Shown: positions 6,562-13,209 of the stretch, in pieces
Position numbering within the stretch: position 1 is the stretch's first letter
Layout: each line of letters begins with the position of its first letter
NCBI GenBank assembly: GCA_002339125.1
Contig: DDJQ01000006.1
Coordinates: 52,906 to 77,388 of the forward strand
DNA length: 24,483 nt
Direction of reading: 5' to 3'
Origin: Alteromonadaceae bacterium UBA2620
GTDB taxonomy: Bacteria; Pseudomonadota; Gammaproteobacteria; Enterobacterales; Alteromonadaceae
Notes under the pieces: model-generated
What the model was told of the DNA's origin: nothing
Databases searched by the model: none
What the model saw: only the letters and a program-made list of their open reading frames with translations
Made by a program: the position numbers and the translations under genes

Positions 6562-8508
6562 TTGAGCGACATGGCAAAAAACTTAATCTTGTGGTTGGTG
6601 ATCGCAGTAGTTTTAATGGCGGTTTTCCAAAGTTTTTCTCCCAGCGAATCTGGCCGGGCACAAACTGACTACACCACATTTCTTAAAGAAGTGAAGCAAG
6701 GCACAATTCGCGAAGTGCGGATTAGCAGCGACACCAACGAAATTCGTGGTGTTAAGCGCTCAGGCGAGACATTCAAAACGTTCATCCCGTATTTTGATGA
6801 TCAGTTGATCTCTGATCTGGTCAAGCAGGACGTTCGCGTGTTGGGTGAGCCACCTGAGCAGCCGTCCATCCTGACGTCAATTTTCATTTCCTGGTTCCCG
6901 ATGTTACTGCTTATCGCCGTATGGATATTCTTCATGCGTCAAATGCAGGGCGGCGGTGGCCGTGGTGCAATGTCATTTGGTAAGAGTAAAGCGCGCTTAC
7001 TGAGTGAAGATCAAATTAAAACGACCTTTGCCGACGTTGCTGGTTGTGACGAAGCTAAAGAAGATGTCGCCGAGTTAGTAGACTTCCTGCGCGACCCATC
7101 CAAGTTCCAGAAACTGGGCGGTAAGATTCCGAAGGGCGTATTGATGGTAGGCCCTCCTGGTACGGGTAAAACCTTGCTGGCAAAAGCGATTGCCGGTGAA
7201 GCCAAAGTACCGTTCTTTACTATCTCCGGTTCTGACTTCGTAGAAATGTTTGTCGGTGTGGGTGCATCACGGGTTCGCGATATGTTTGAACAGGCCCGTA
7301 AAGCGGCGCCTTGTATTATCTTTATCGACGAAATCGATGCCGTTGGCCGTCAGCGTGGTGCCGGTTTAGGTGGTGGTCACGACGAGCGTGAGCAAACCCT
7401 TAACCAGATGCTGGTAGAAATGGACGGCTTTGAAGGTCACGAAGGTATCATTGTTATTGCCGCGACTAACCGTCCGGATGTGCTCGACCCGGCTCTGTTG
7501 CGTCCTGGTCGCTTCGACCGTCAGGTGGTTGTTGGTCTGCCGGATATTCGTGGTCGTGAACAGATCCTTAAAGTACACGTACGTAAGGTACCGGTTGCAG
7601 ACGATGTTGAACCATCGGTGATTGCCCGCGGTACACCAGGTTTCTCTGGTGCCGACCTGGCTAACCTGGTAAACGAAGCGGCACTGTTTGCTGCGCGAGC
7701 TAACCGTCGACTGGTATCGATGGAAGAGTTTGAGAAAGCCAAAGACAAAATTATGATGGGCTCTGAGCGTAAGTCCATGGTGATGTCTGAAGAAGAGAAA
7801 ACCATGACGGCTTATCACGAGGCGGGTCACGCCATTGTGGGTCGTTTAGTGCCAGAGCATGATCCGGTATACAAAGTGTCTATCATTCCTCGCGGTCGAG
7901 CGTTGGGTGTTACTATGTATCTGCCGGAGCAGGATCGGGTAAGCCACACCAAGCAACACCTGGAGAGTATGATTTCCAGCTTGTTTGGCGGCCGTATTGC
8001 TGAGCAAATCATTTATGGTAACGATAAAGTGACTACCGGCGCCTCGAATGATATCGAGCGAGCCACCGATATTGCCCGTAAGATGGTGACTCAATGGGGT
8101 TTGTCAGACAAAATGGGACCAATGCTGTACGCCGAAGAAGAAGGCGAGGTGTTCCTGGGTAAATCTATGTCAAAGGCATCAAACATGTCGGATGACACTG
8201 CCCGCGCCATTGATGCAGAGATCAAGTCTGTGATCGACCGTAACTACGACCGTGCTCAGCAAATCCTCGAAGAGAACATAGATATTTTGCACTCAATGAA
8301 AGACGCACTGATGAAGTACGAAACCATTGATGCCAAGCAGATAGATGACCTGATGGCGCGTCGCGATGTGCGGCCACCAGCCGGTTGGGACGACCGTCCG
8401 TCAAGTGGTGATAAGCCAAGTGGCGGCGCACCCAGCAAAGAAGGCGAGATTACCGATGATGGTGTTGATAAGCCGTCTGTAGGTAAACCAGGTGACCTGC
8501 CGGGCTAA
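6562..8508 (+). CDS. ftsH: ATP-dependent zinc metalloprotease FtsH
   Basis: Inner-membrane AAA protease that removes misassembled membrane proteins and short-lived regulators (in E. coli, sigma-32 and LpxC). The 648-residue sequence shows two membrane segments (about 8-24 and 103-124) around a periplasmic domain. It also has Walker A GPPGTGKT (197-204), Walker B IFIDEID (253-259), the pore loop MFVGVG (229-234), arginine-finger region RPGRFDR (314-320) and the zinc site HEAGH (419-423). The Gly/Pro/Ser-rich tail after about 613 resembles the disordered tail of other family members. The start is placed at TTG 6562 because AGAGG lies 8 bases before it; an ATG at 6571 would sit 17 bases away. 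It is the first gene of the plus-strand housekeeping run and probably heat-inducible. A strong terminator follows. Confidence 0.98.
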   Translation: MSDMAKNLILWLVIAVVLMAVFQSFSPSESGRAQTDYTTFLKEVKQGTIREVRISSDTNEIRGVKRSGETFKTFIPYFDDQLISDLVKQDVRVLGEPPEQPSILTSIFISWFPMLLLIAVWIFFMRQMQGGGGRGAMSFGKSKARLLSEDQIKTTFADVAGCDEAKEDVAELVDFLRDPSKFQKLGGKIPKGVLMVGPPGTGKTLLAKAIAGEAKVPFFTISGSDFVEMFVGVGASRVRDMFEQARKAAPCIIFIDEIDAVGRQRGAGLGGGHDEREQTLNQMLVEMDGFEGHEGIIVIAATNRPDVLDPALLRPGRFDRQVVVGLPDIRGREQILKVHVRKVPVADDVEPSVIARGTPGFSGADLANLVNEAALFAARANRRLVSMEEFEKAKDKIMMGSERKSMVMSEEEKTMTAYHEAGHAIVGRLVPEHDPVYKVSIIPRGRALGVTMYLPEQDRVSHTKQHLESMISSLFGGRIAEQIIYGNDKVTTGASNDIERATDIARKMVTQWGLSDKMGPMLYAEEEGEVFLGKSMSKASNMSDDTARAIDAEIKSVIDRNYDRAQQILEENIDILHSMKDALMKYETIDAKQIDDLMARRDVRPPAGWDDRPSSGDKPSGGAPSKEGEITDDGVDKPSVGKPGDLPG

Positions 8509-8525
8509 GCTCAGGCCAATTAATT

Positions 8526-8554
8526 AAAAGCGCCGGTAACCCCGGCGCTTTTTT
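8526..8554 (+). terminator. Rho-independent terminator after ftsH
   Basis: AAAAGCGCCGG (8526-8536), a 5-base loop, then CCGGCGCTTTT (8542-8552) continuing in T. It has the GC-rich stem, short loop and T run of a strong intrinsic terminator. The folP start codon is only 26 bases beyond it. Confidence 0.9.
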
Positions 8555-8580
8555 GTATTTACAGTAAGCTATTATCCGTT

Positions 8581-9402
8581 ATGCAAATCAGATCGATAAC
8601 CTTATCTACTTCACAGCCCCAGGTGATGGGGATCTTAAACGTTACACCCGATTCCTTTTCGGATGGTGGTCAGCACAATACCCTGCAAGCTGCCCTTGAG
8701 CAGGCCCGGGCGATGGAAGCGGCCGGCGCGACAATAATTGATATCGGCGGAGAGTCTACTCGCCCGGGTGCCCCGAATGTCAGCCTCGATGAAGAACTCG
8801 AACGGGTGGTACCGGTAGTTGAAGCCTTACGTGCCCAATCTGATATCGTTATCTCCATCGATACCAGTAAAGCGCCGGTAATGCGCGAAGCGCTTGCCAT
8901 GGGGGGAGATCTCATTAATGATGTTCGGGCGTTACAGGAGCCCGGTTGTCGTGAGGTGGTGGCAGAATATGGTGTACCGGTGTGCCTGATGCACATGCAG
9001 GGGCAGCCGAGAACTATGCAGGCCAATCCGCATTATGAGGATTTATTTACTGATATCGAGAACTTTTTCACTCAGCAAATCGCAGCTTGCGAGGCGGCCG
9101 GCATTAGTCGGGATAAAATCCTGCTTGACCCGGGGTTTGGCTTCGGTAAGACTCTTCAGCATAACTATCAGTTATTAAATGAACTTGAGCGATTTCACCG
9201 GTTTAATATGCCGTTACTGGTGGGCATGTCGCGCAAATCCATGATAGGGAATTTAACCGGTCAGCCGGTGGATAAAAGGCTGGCAGGCAGTTTAGCAGTG
9301 GCAACCGTTGCGGCGCTGAAAGGTGCACAAATAATAAGAGTACACGACGTCGAGGAAACTGCTGATGTTGTGAAAGTTGCCAGCTATATGAATACATTAT
9401 AA
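8581..9402 (+). CDS. folP: Dihydropteroate synthase
   Basis: Cytoplasmic folate-pathway enzyme that joins 6-hydroxymethyl-dihydropterin diphosphate to p-aminobenzoate; it is the sulfonamide target. The 273 residues form a TIM barrel with the family motifs in order: MGILNVTPDSFSDGG (16-30), IDIGGESTRPGA (53-64), SIDTSK (92-97), DPGFGFGKT (183-191) and GMSRKS (215-220). The length is close to the usual 275-285. The ATG is preceded only by a weak purine stretch (AGTAAG). It sits directly behind the ftsH terminator, so expression needs read-through or a promoter overlapping the terminator. glmM follows 14 bases later, as in the E. coli folP-glmM pair. Confidence 0.97.
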   Translation: MQIRSITLSTSQPQVMGILNVTPDSFSDGGQHNTLQAALEQARAMEAAGATIIDIGGESTRPGAPNVSLDEELERVVPVVEALRAQSDIVISIDTSKAPVMREALAMGGDLINDVRALQEPGCREVVAEYGVPVCLMHMQGQPRTMQANPHYEDLFTDIENFFTQQIAACEAAGISRDKILLDPGFGFGKTLQHNYQLLNELERFHRFNMPLLVGMSRKSMIGNLTGQPVDKRLAGSLAVATVAALKGAQIIRVHDVEETADVVKVASYMNTL

Positions 9403-9416
9403 TTAGGAAATACGTT

Positions 9417-10763
9417 ATGGGCGCTAGAAAATATTTTGGTACTGATGGTATCCGCGGCAAAGTGGGCGAGAGTGCTATTAATCCGGAATTTGTTATTAAG
9501 CTGGGTTGGGCTGCAGGTAAGGTACTTGCCGGTCATGGTACTAATAAAGTGCTGATAGGGAAGGACACCAGGATCTCCGGTTACATGCTGGAGTCAGCGC
9601 TGGAAGCCGGCCTGTCGGCGGCCGGGATCAACAGTGGTTTACTCGGCCCTATGCCAACCCCGGCCATTGCCTACCTGACCAAAACGTTTCGCTCTGAAGC
9701 AGGCATTGTGATCAGTGCTTCGCACAATCCTTATTATGACAACGGTATTAAGTTTTTCTCTTCTGATGGCTTTAAGCTTGATGATGACATTGAAATTGCC
9801 ATTGAAGAGATGATGGACAAACCGATGACCTGTGTTGCATCGAATAAACTGGGTAAAGCCACCCGGATTAACGATGCCGCAGGGCGTTATATCGAATATT
9901 GCAAAGGTACGTTTCCGTCTGAGTTATCCCTGCAGGGGCTCAAAGTAGTGGTAGATTGTGCTCATGGCGCTACTTATCACATCGCACCAAATGTATTGGC
10001 TGAGCTGGGTGCTGAGGTTATTGAACTGGGCACTAAACCCAATGGCCTGAATATCAATGAAGGTGTTGGTGCCACCAGTATGCGCTCAACGGTAGAAGCG
10101 GTGCTGGAACACAAAGCTGATTTAGGCTTTGCCCTGGATGGCGATGGTGACCGCATTATGATGGTGGACCATCTGGGCAACGTCATTGATGGCGACCAGG
10201 TGTTATTCATTATTGCCCGCGATGCGTTAAAAGGCGGCCGCCTCAATGGCGGTGGCGTAGTGGGTACCCTGATGAGTAACCTTGGCCTTGAGATAGCGCT
10301 CAACAAGCTGGGCGTACCCTTTGTGCGTTCCAAAGTCGGTGACCGTTATGTGATGGAATTATTGCAACAGAAAAACTGGACCATCGGCGGCGAAAACTCA
10401 GGACACGTACTGAATCTTAATCTCGCCTCGACCGGCGACGGTATTATTGCTGGCTTGCAGGTGATTTCTGCCATGCTGCGCGCCAATATGACATTGCACG
10501 ATTTAGCCAGTGGTTTTGAAAAATTCCCGCAAACACTGGTTAATGTCCGGTTTGAAAATGCCGATAGCGATCCGCTAAACAGTGACGAAGTGCTAACGGC
10601 CAAAGCAGAAGCCGAGAGCGCACTGGGTAAACAGGGCCGCGTGTTGTTACGCAAGAGTGGTACTGAACCCTTGATTCGGGTTATGGTTGAGTCAGATGAT
10701 GAACTGGCTTCTACGACCTGGGCGGAGAAAATCGCCGATGCTGTTCGTAATGTGTCCAGTTAG
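9417..10763 (+). CDS. glmM: Phosphoglucosamine mutase
   Basis: Converts glucosamine-6-phosphate to glucosamine-1-phosphate, the step before UDP-GlcNAc in peptidoglycan and LPS synthesis. 448 residues (E. coli 445). The phosphoserine loop GIVISASHNPYYDNG holds the catalytic Ser102, the metal loop DGDGDR lies at 241-246, the sugar-binding loop is GGENSGH, and the phosphate-binding C-terminal motif is RKSGTEPLIRVM. AGGAAA lies 6 bases before the ATG. It is co-transcribed with folP. Confidence 0.98.
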   Translation: MGARKYFGTDGIRGKVGESAINPEFVIKLGWAAGKVLAGHGTNKVLIGKDTRISGYMLESALEAGLSAAGINSGLLGPMPTPAIAYLTKTFRSEAGIVISASHNPYYDNGIKFFSSDGFKLDDDIEIAIEEMMDKPMTCVASNKLGKATRINDAAGRYIEYCKGTFPSELSLQGLKVVVDCAHGATYHIAPNVLAELGAEVIELGTKPNGLNINEGVGATSMRSTVEAVLEHKADLGFALDGDGDRIMMVDHLGNVIDGDQVLFIIARDALKGGRLNGGGVVGTLMSNLGLEIALNKLGVPFVRSKVGDRYVMELLQQKNWTIGGENSGHVLNLNLASTGDGIIAGLQVISAMLRANMTLHDLASGFEKFPQTLVNVRFENADSDPLNSDEVLTAKAEAESALGKQGRVLLRKSGTEPLIRVMVESDDELASTTWAEKIADAVRNVSS

Positions 10764-10799
10764 TCTGTTTTAGCTCAATATTTTGCGGTTTTTTACTTG

Positions 10800-10805
10800 T
10801 ATAAT
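10800..10805 (+). promoter_or_regulatory. Candidate -10 element for tpiA-secG-tRNA-Leu
   Basis: A perfect TATAAT lies in the 113-base gap between glmM and tpiA, within AT-rich sequence. No convincing -35 hexamer is seen at 16-18 bases. It would give a leader of about 65 bases. Confidence 0.35.
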
Positions 10806-10876
10806 CGTAAGGGAATAGTTAATATCACGCCCGCTTTGACGCCGGGATGAAGTCAAACACAGTTGGAAGACGATAC

Positions 10877-11611
10877 ATGAGAAAGCCAATCGTAGCTGGA
10901 AACTGGAAGATGAACGGCAGCCGTTCATTGGTTAAAGAATTTTCTACACTAATGGATGGTGTTGATAGCGCAGCGGTAGAGGTAATAATATGCCCACCAG
11001 CGTGCTATCTTGGTGACTTTGCCGGCGCTGACTTCGCCCTGGGCGGACAAACGGTAAGTGAACTGGATAACGGCGCTCATACCGGTGATATCTCAGCCCA
11101 AATGCTGATTGAGTCAGGGTGCGACTATGTCATTGTGGGCCACTCAGAACGGCGTGACGACCATGGCGAGTCGAGCGAGCTGGTTGCTGAGAAAGCTTTA
11201 AAGGCAATCAGCAGTGGCCTGACGCCGATTATTTGTATCGGTGAATCGCTGCAAACCCGAGAAGCGGGTGAGCTGGAAAGCTTTTTACGTGCTCAGCTTG
11301 ATGCATTAACAGCCTTGATGACGGCAGAGCAATTAAGCAAAGCAGTTATTGCCTATGAGCCTATCTGGGCCATCGGTACCGGTGTAACAGCCACGCCTGA
11401 ACAGGCTCAGGAAGTCCATGCGTTTATACGCGGACATTTGGCCAGCTTCAGTGAGGACCTGGCATCAGGGATGCAAATCCTTTATGGTGGCAGCGTTAAA
11501 GCATCGAATGCGAAAGAATTATTTGCTCAGCCGGATATTGACGGTGGTCTGATAGGCGGAGCAAGCCTGAAAGTAGAAGAATTTAGACAAGTTTGCCAGG
11601 CGGCAGGCTAA
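10877..11611 (+). CDS. tpiA: Triosephosphate isomerase
   Basis: Glycolytic enzyme interconverting dihydroxyacetone phosphate and glyceraldehyde-3-phosphate. The start is placed at ATG 10877 (MRKPIVAGNWKMNG): GGAAG lies 8 bases upstream, and the family begins at this point. An in-frame ATG at 10847 would add ten unrelated residues. With this start the protein has 244 residues, and the catalytic set is complete: Asn9, Lys11, His89 (VGHSERR) and Glu161 (AYEPIWAIGTG). The phosphate loop GGSVKASN is near the C-terminus. secG follows with a 12-base gap. A glmM-tpiA-secG order is common in Alteromonas-like and Vibrio-like genomes, whereas E. coli keeps tpiA elsewhere (recalled, not checked). Confidence 0.97.
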   Translation: MRKPIVAGNWKMNGSRSLVKEFSTLMDGVDSAAVEVIICPPACYLGDFAGADFALGGQTVSELDNGAHTGDISAQMLIESGCDYVIVGHSERRDDHGESSELVAEKALKAISSGLTPIICIGESLQTREAGELESFLRAQLDALTALMTAEQLSKAVIAYEPIWAIGTGVTATPEQAQEVHAFIRGHLASFSEDLASGMQILYGGSVKASNAKELFAQPDIDGGLIGGASLKVEEFRQVCQAAG

Positions 11612-11623
11612 CGAGGATAGAAA

Positions 11624-11977
11624 ATGATTTATCAAGTGCTTTTGGTTGCATACCTGATTGTAGCACTGCTGTTAATTGGCTTTGTGCTGATTCAACAGGG
11701 TAAAGGTGCCGATATGGGTGCATCTTTTGGTGCCGGCGGTTCTAATACCGTGTTTGGCTCAAGTGGTTCAGGTAACTTTATGACTCGTGCCACAGGTTTT
11801 CTGGCAACGGCATTCTTTGTGATTAGCCTGCTATTGGGTAATATTACTGCCCGTCAGGAAAAAGCACCTGATGAGTGGGAAAATCTGGAAGTGCCGGCTA
11901 CTCAGCAGGCTGCGCCAGCTGATAGCGACGTACCAGCGGTACCGGTTGAAGATAACACCGGTGACACGCCTAACTAA
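11624..11977 (+). CDS. secG: Preprotein translocase subunit SecG
   Basis: 117-residue inner-membrane subunit of the SecYEG protein-export channel. It has two membrane helices (about 3-22 and 56-73) joined by the conserved cytoplasmic loop QQGKGADMGASFGAG. An acidic Ala/Pro-rich tail (about 80-117) is typical of the variable C-terminus. GAGG lies 7 bases before the ATG. It follows tpiA by 12 bases, and the tRNA-Leu gene begins 20 bases after its stop, so all three probably share a transcript. Confidence 0.96.
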   Translation: MIYQVLLVAYLIVALLLIGFVLIQQGKGADMGASFGAGGSNTVFGSSGSGNFMTRATGFLATAFFVISLLLGNITARQEKAPDEWENLEVPATQQAAPADSDVPAVPVEDNTGDTPN

Positions 11978-11997
11978 GGGCACATAAAGACGATTTT

Positions 11998-12082
11998 GCG
12001 GAAGTGGTGGAATTGGTAGACACGCCATCTTGAGGGGGTGGTGGCTTCGGCCGTGCGGGTTCAAGTCCCGCTTTCCGCACCA
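11998..12082 (+). tRNA. leuU: tRNA-Leu(GAG) with encoded CCA
   Basis: The acceptor stem GCGGAAG pairs with TTTCCGC (last pair G-T), followed by discriminator A and an encoded CCA (12080-12082). The anticodon stem CCATC/GGTGG encloses the loop TTGAGGG, so the anticodon is GAG (Leu codons CUC/CUU). A long variable arm (GGCTTCGGCC region) marks a class II tRNA, and GGTTCAAGTCC forms the T arm. E. coli leuU is also tRNA-Leu(GAG) and also follows secG. No separate promoter is visible between secG and this gene. Confidence 0.97.
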
Positions 12083-12085
12083 AAC

Positions 12086-12115
12086 AAAAAAACCACCCAT
12101 TAGGGTGGTTTTTTT
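12086..12115 (+). terminator. Rho-independent terminator after tRNA-Leu
   Basis: ACCACCC (12092-12098), loop ATTA, GGGTGGT (12103-12109), flanked by an A run before and a T run (to 12115) after. It is a strong intrinsic terminator ending the tpiA-secG-tRNA unit. Confidence 0.93.
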
Positions 12116-12149
12116 ATGCCTGTAACATTGTCAGGCCAGGGGGAAGCTG

Positions 12150-12338
12150 ATGAATATTTATCTTATGACTTTGCTGGCAGTGGTGCTGCCACCGCTGGCT
12201 GTTTACCTGAACGCCGGGATTACCCGTCAGTTCTGGATAAACTTGCTACTTACCATGCTTGGCTTTGTGCCGGGGGCGGTGCATGCGCTCTATGTTGTAA
12301 TATCGAATCATCGGACCCGTAACTTCCTGCAAGATTAG
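12150..12338 (+). CDS. Pmp3/YqaE family small membrane protein
   Basis: 62-residue proteolipid-like protein with two membrane helices (about 5-21 and 30-51). The signature PPLAVYLNAG...FWINLLLTMLGFVPGAVHALYVV matches the Pmp3/YqaE (UPF0057) family. Members in yeast and plants respond to salt stress and hyperpolarisation; the bacterial role is poorly defined. A strong GGGGGAA precedes the ATG by about 6 bases. It is read just after the tRNA terminator, and its last 4 bases overlap the end of a convergent gene. Confidence 0.88.
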   Translation: MNIYLMTLLAVVLPPLAVYLNAGITRQFWINLLLTMLGFVPGAVHALYVVISNHRTRNFLQD

Positions 12339-12532
12339 GCTGAGTCACTGTGGGCCCGCCACACGAACCGCGTAAGTGTAATCAACAGACAGATAAGAAT
12401 AAGCAGCAGAAGCAGGCCTGCCATCATCAGGCCATAGCTGTTCTTCTGCAGTGGTGAAAGCAGCAAAAACAGCTGCGTTACCACTGGTACGCCAAGCATC
12501 TGATAAATCCCCAGCTTCAGCATCTTCATCAT
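12335..12532 (-). CDS. Small hypothetical membrane protein
   Basis: 65 residues, not recognised. It shows two hydrophobic stretches (about 11-26 and 34-56) and a short charged tail (RFVWRAHSDSA). AGGA lies about 8 bases before the first of several in-frame ATGs, and the gap from the upstream hemerythrin-like gene is only 10 bases, so the two are probably translated from one mRNA. Its end overlaps the convergent Pmp3-like gene by 4 bases. It is supported as a real gene by ribosome binding site and context, not by homology. Confidence 0.6.
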   Translation of the reverse strand: MMKMLKLGIYQMLGVPVVTQLFLLLSPLQKNSYGLMMAGLLLLLILICLLITLTRFVWRAHSDSA

Positions 12533-12542
12533 CTTTGTCCTG

Positions 12543-12977
12543 TTAGGCCAGTTCGCTCATTTCGTCACCATAAGCCTCACCGAGCGCTTTTTTCTGCTTC
12601 TCGTTAAGGATGCGACCGGCAATCTGGAAAAATTCCTGCTCTTCGTCGTCCAGGTGATGCTCAACCTGCTCTTTTAGCTGTTTAAGAAAACGTAACCAGG
12701 CGGGAGAGCTAAACTCTGTGCCATCGAGCTTTTCCACTAATTTATCAATCTCGTGGTGCTCTGCGATACCATGGCGAGACAGCTCAACCGCGTTGTCATC
12801 ATCCATAAGCGGTAAGTAAAAGTGACGTTCTTCGGAAGTTGCGTGACGCTCCAATTCGTCCTTCAGCTCATCGAAATACTCACGACGGGCGGCAGTGTCG
12901 CCATGTGTTTCTACTAAGATCTTTAGTAATAAACGTTGTTTTTCATGATCCTGACGTAATGCTTCAAAAATATTCAT
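12543..12977 (-). CDS. Hemerythrin-like HHE-domain protein
   Basis: 144-residue soluble four-helix protein. His and acidic residues are spaced as in HHE cation-binding domains: DHE at 10-12, HATSEERH (45-52), HHE (74-76) and EHHLDDEE (106-113). These could hold a di-iron or other metal centre for oxygen or nitric-oxide binding, sensing or iron handling; which one cannot be told. It is about the length of stand-alone HHE proteins. AGGAG lies 7 bases before the ATG. It heads a two-gene unit with the 65-residue membrane protein downstream. Confidence 0.85.
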   Translation of the reverse strand: MNIFEALRQDHEKQRLLLKILVETHGDTAARREYFDELKDELERHATSEERHFYLPLMDDDNAVELSRHGIAEHHEIDKLVEKLDGTEFSSPAWLRFLKQLKEQVEHHLDDEEQEFFQIAGRILNEKQKKALGEAYGDEMSELA

Positions 12978-13168
12978 AAGGTGCTCCTGACTAATTGTTC
13001 AGATAGTAACAATGGCATGTAATGTGTGACTCAGTGAGTCTTCCAGCGGGTTACCGTTTGTTACTCTCTGGCTAGTATTTTGTAATACCTGGTTGCAATA
13101 CCTGTGCCCGAAGCTATATGTGTGATTTAAAATGGGTATTTCTGTTTTGGTGGAAGTTGAAGGGAAGG

Positions 13169-13191
13169 CCAAGGGTAATATTTACCCTTGG
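13169..13191 (-). terminator. Perfect 10-bp inverted repeat after the phosphatase/kinase gene
   Basis: CCAAGGGTAA (13169-13178), loop TAT, TTACCCTTGG (13182-13191). It lies 18 bases beyond the stop of the minus-strand gene that ends at 13210. In that direction it is followed by CCTTCCC rather than a T run, so it may act as a transcript-end stabilising hairpin more than a true intrinsic terminator. Confidence 0.5.
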
Positions 13192-13209
13192 TAATGTAAT
13201 CCGGAAACG

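Noticed and set aside
7366..7830. Long minus-strand open frame of 154 codons inside ftsH
   Set aside because: It is the shadow of the highly conserved FtsH frame, with a composition unlike a real protein and no ribosome binding site.
12000..12120. tRNA-Leu as an integration site for a genomic island covering 12.1-22.8 kb
   Set aside because: No integrase, no visible direct repeat of the tRNA 3' end downstream, and the genes look like ordinary chromosomal ones.
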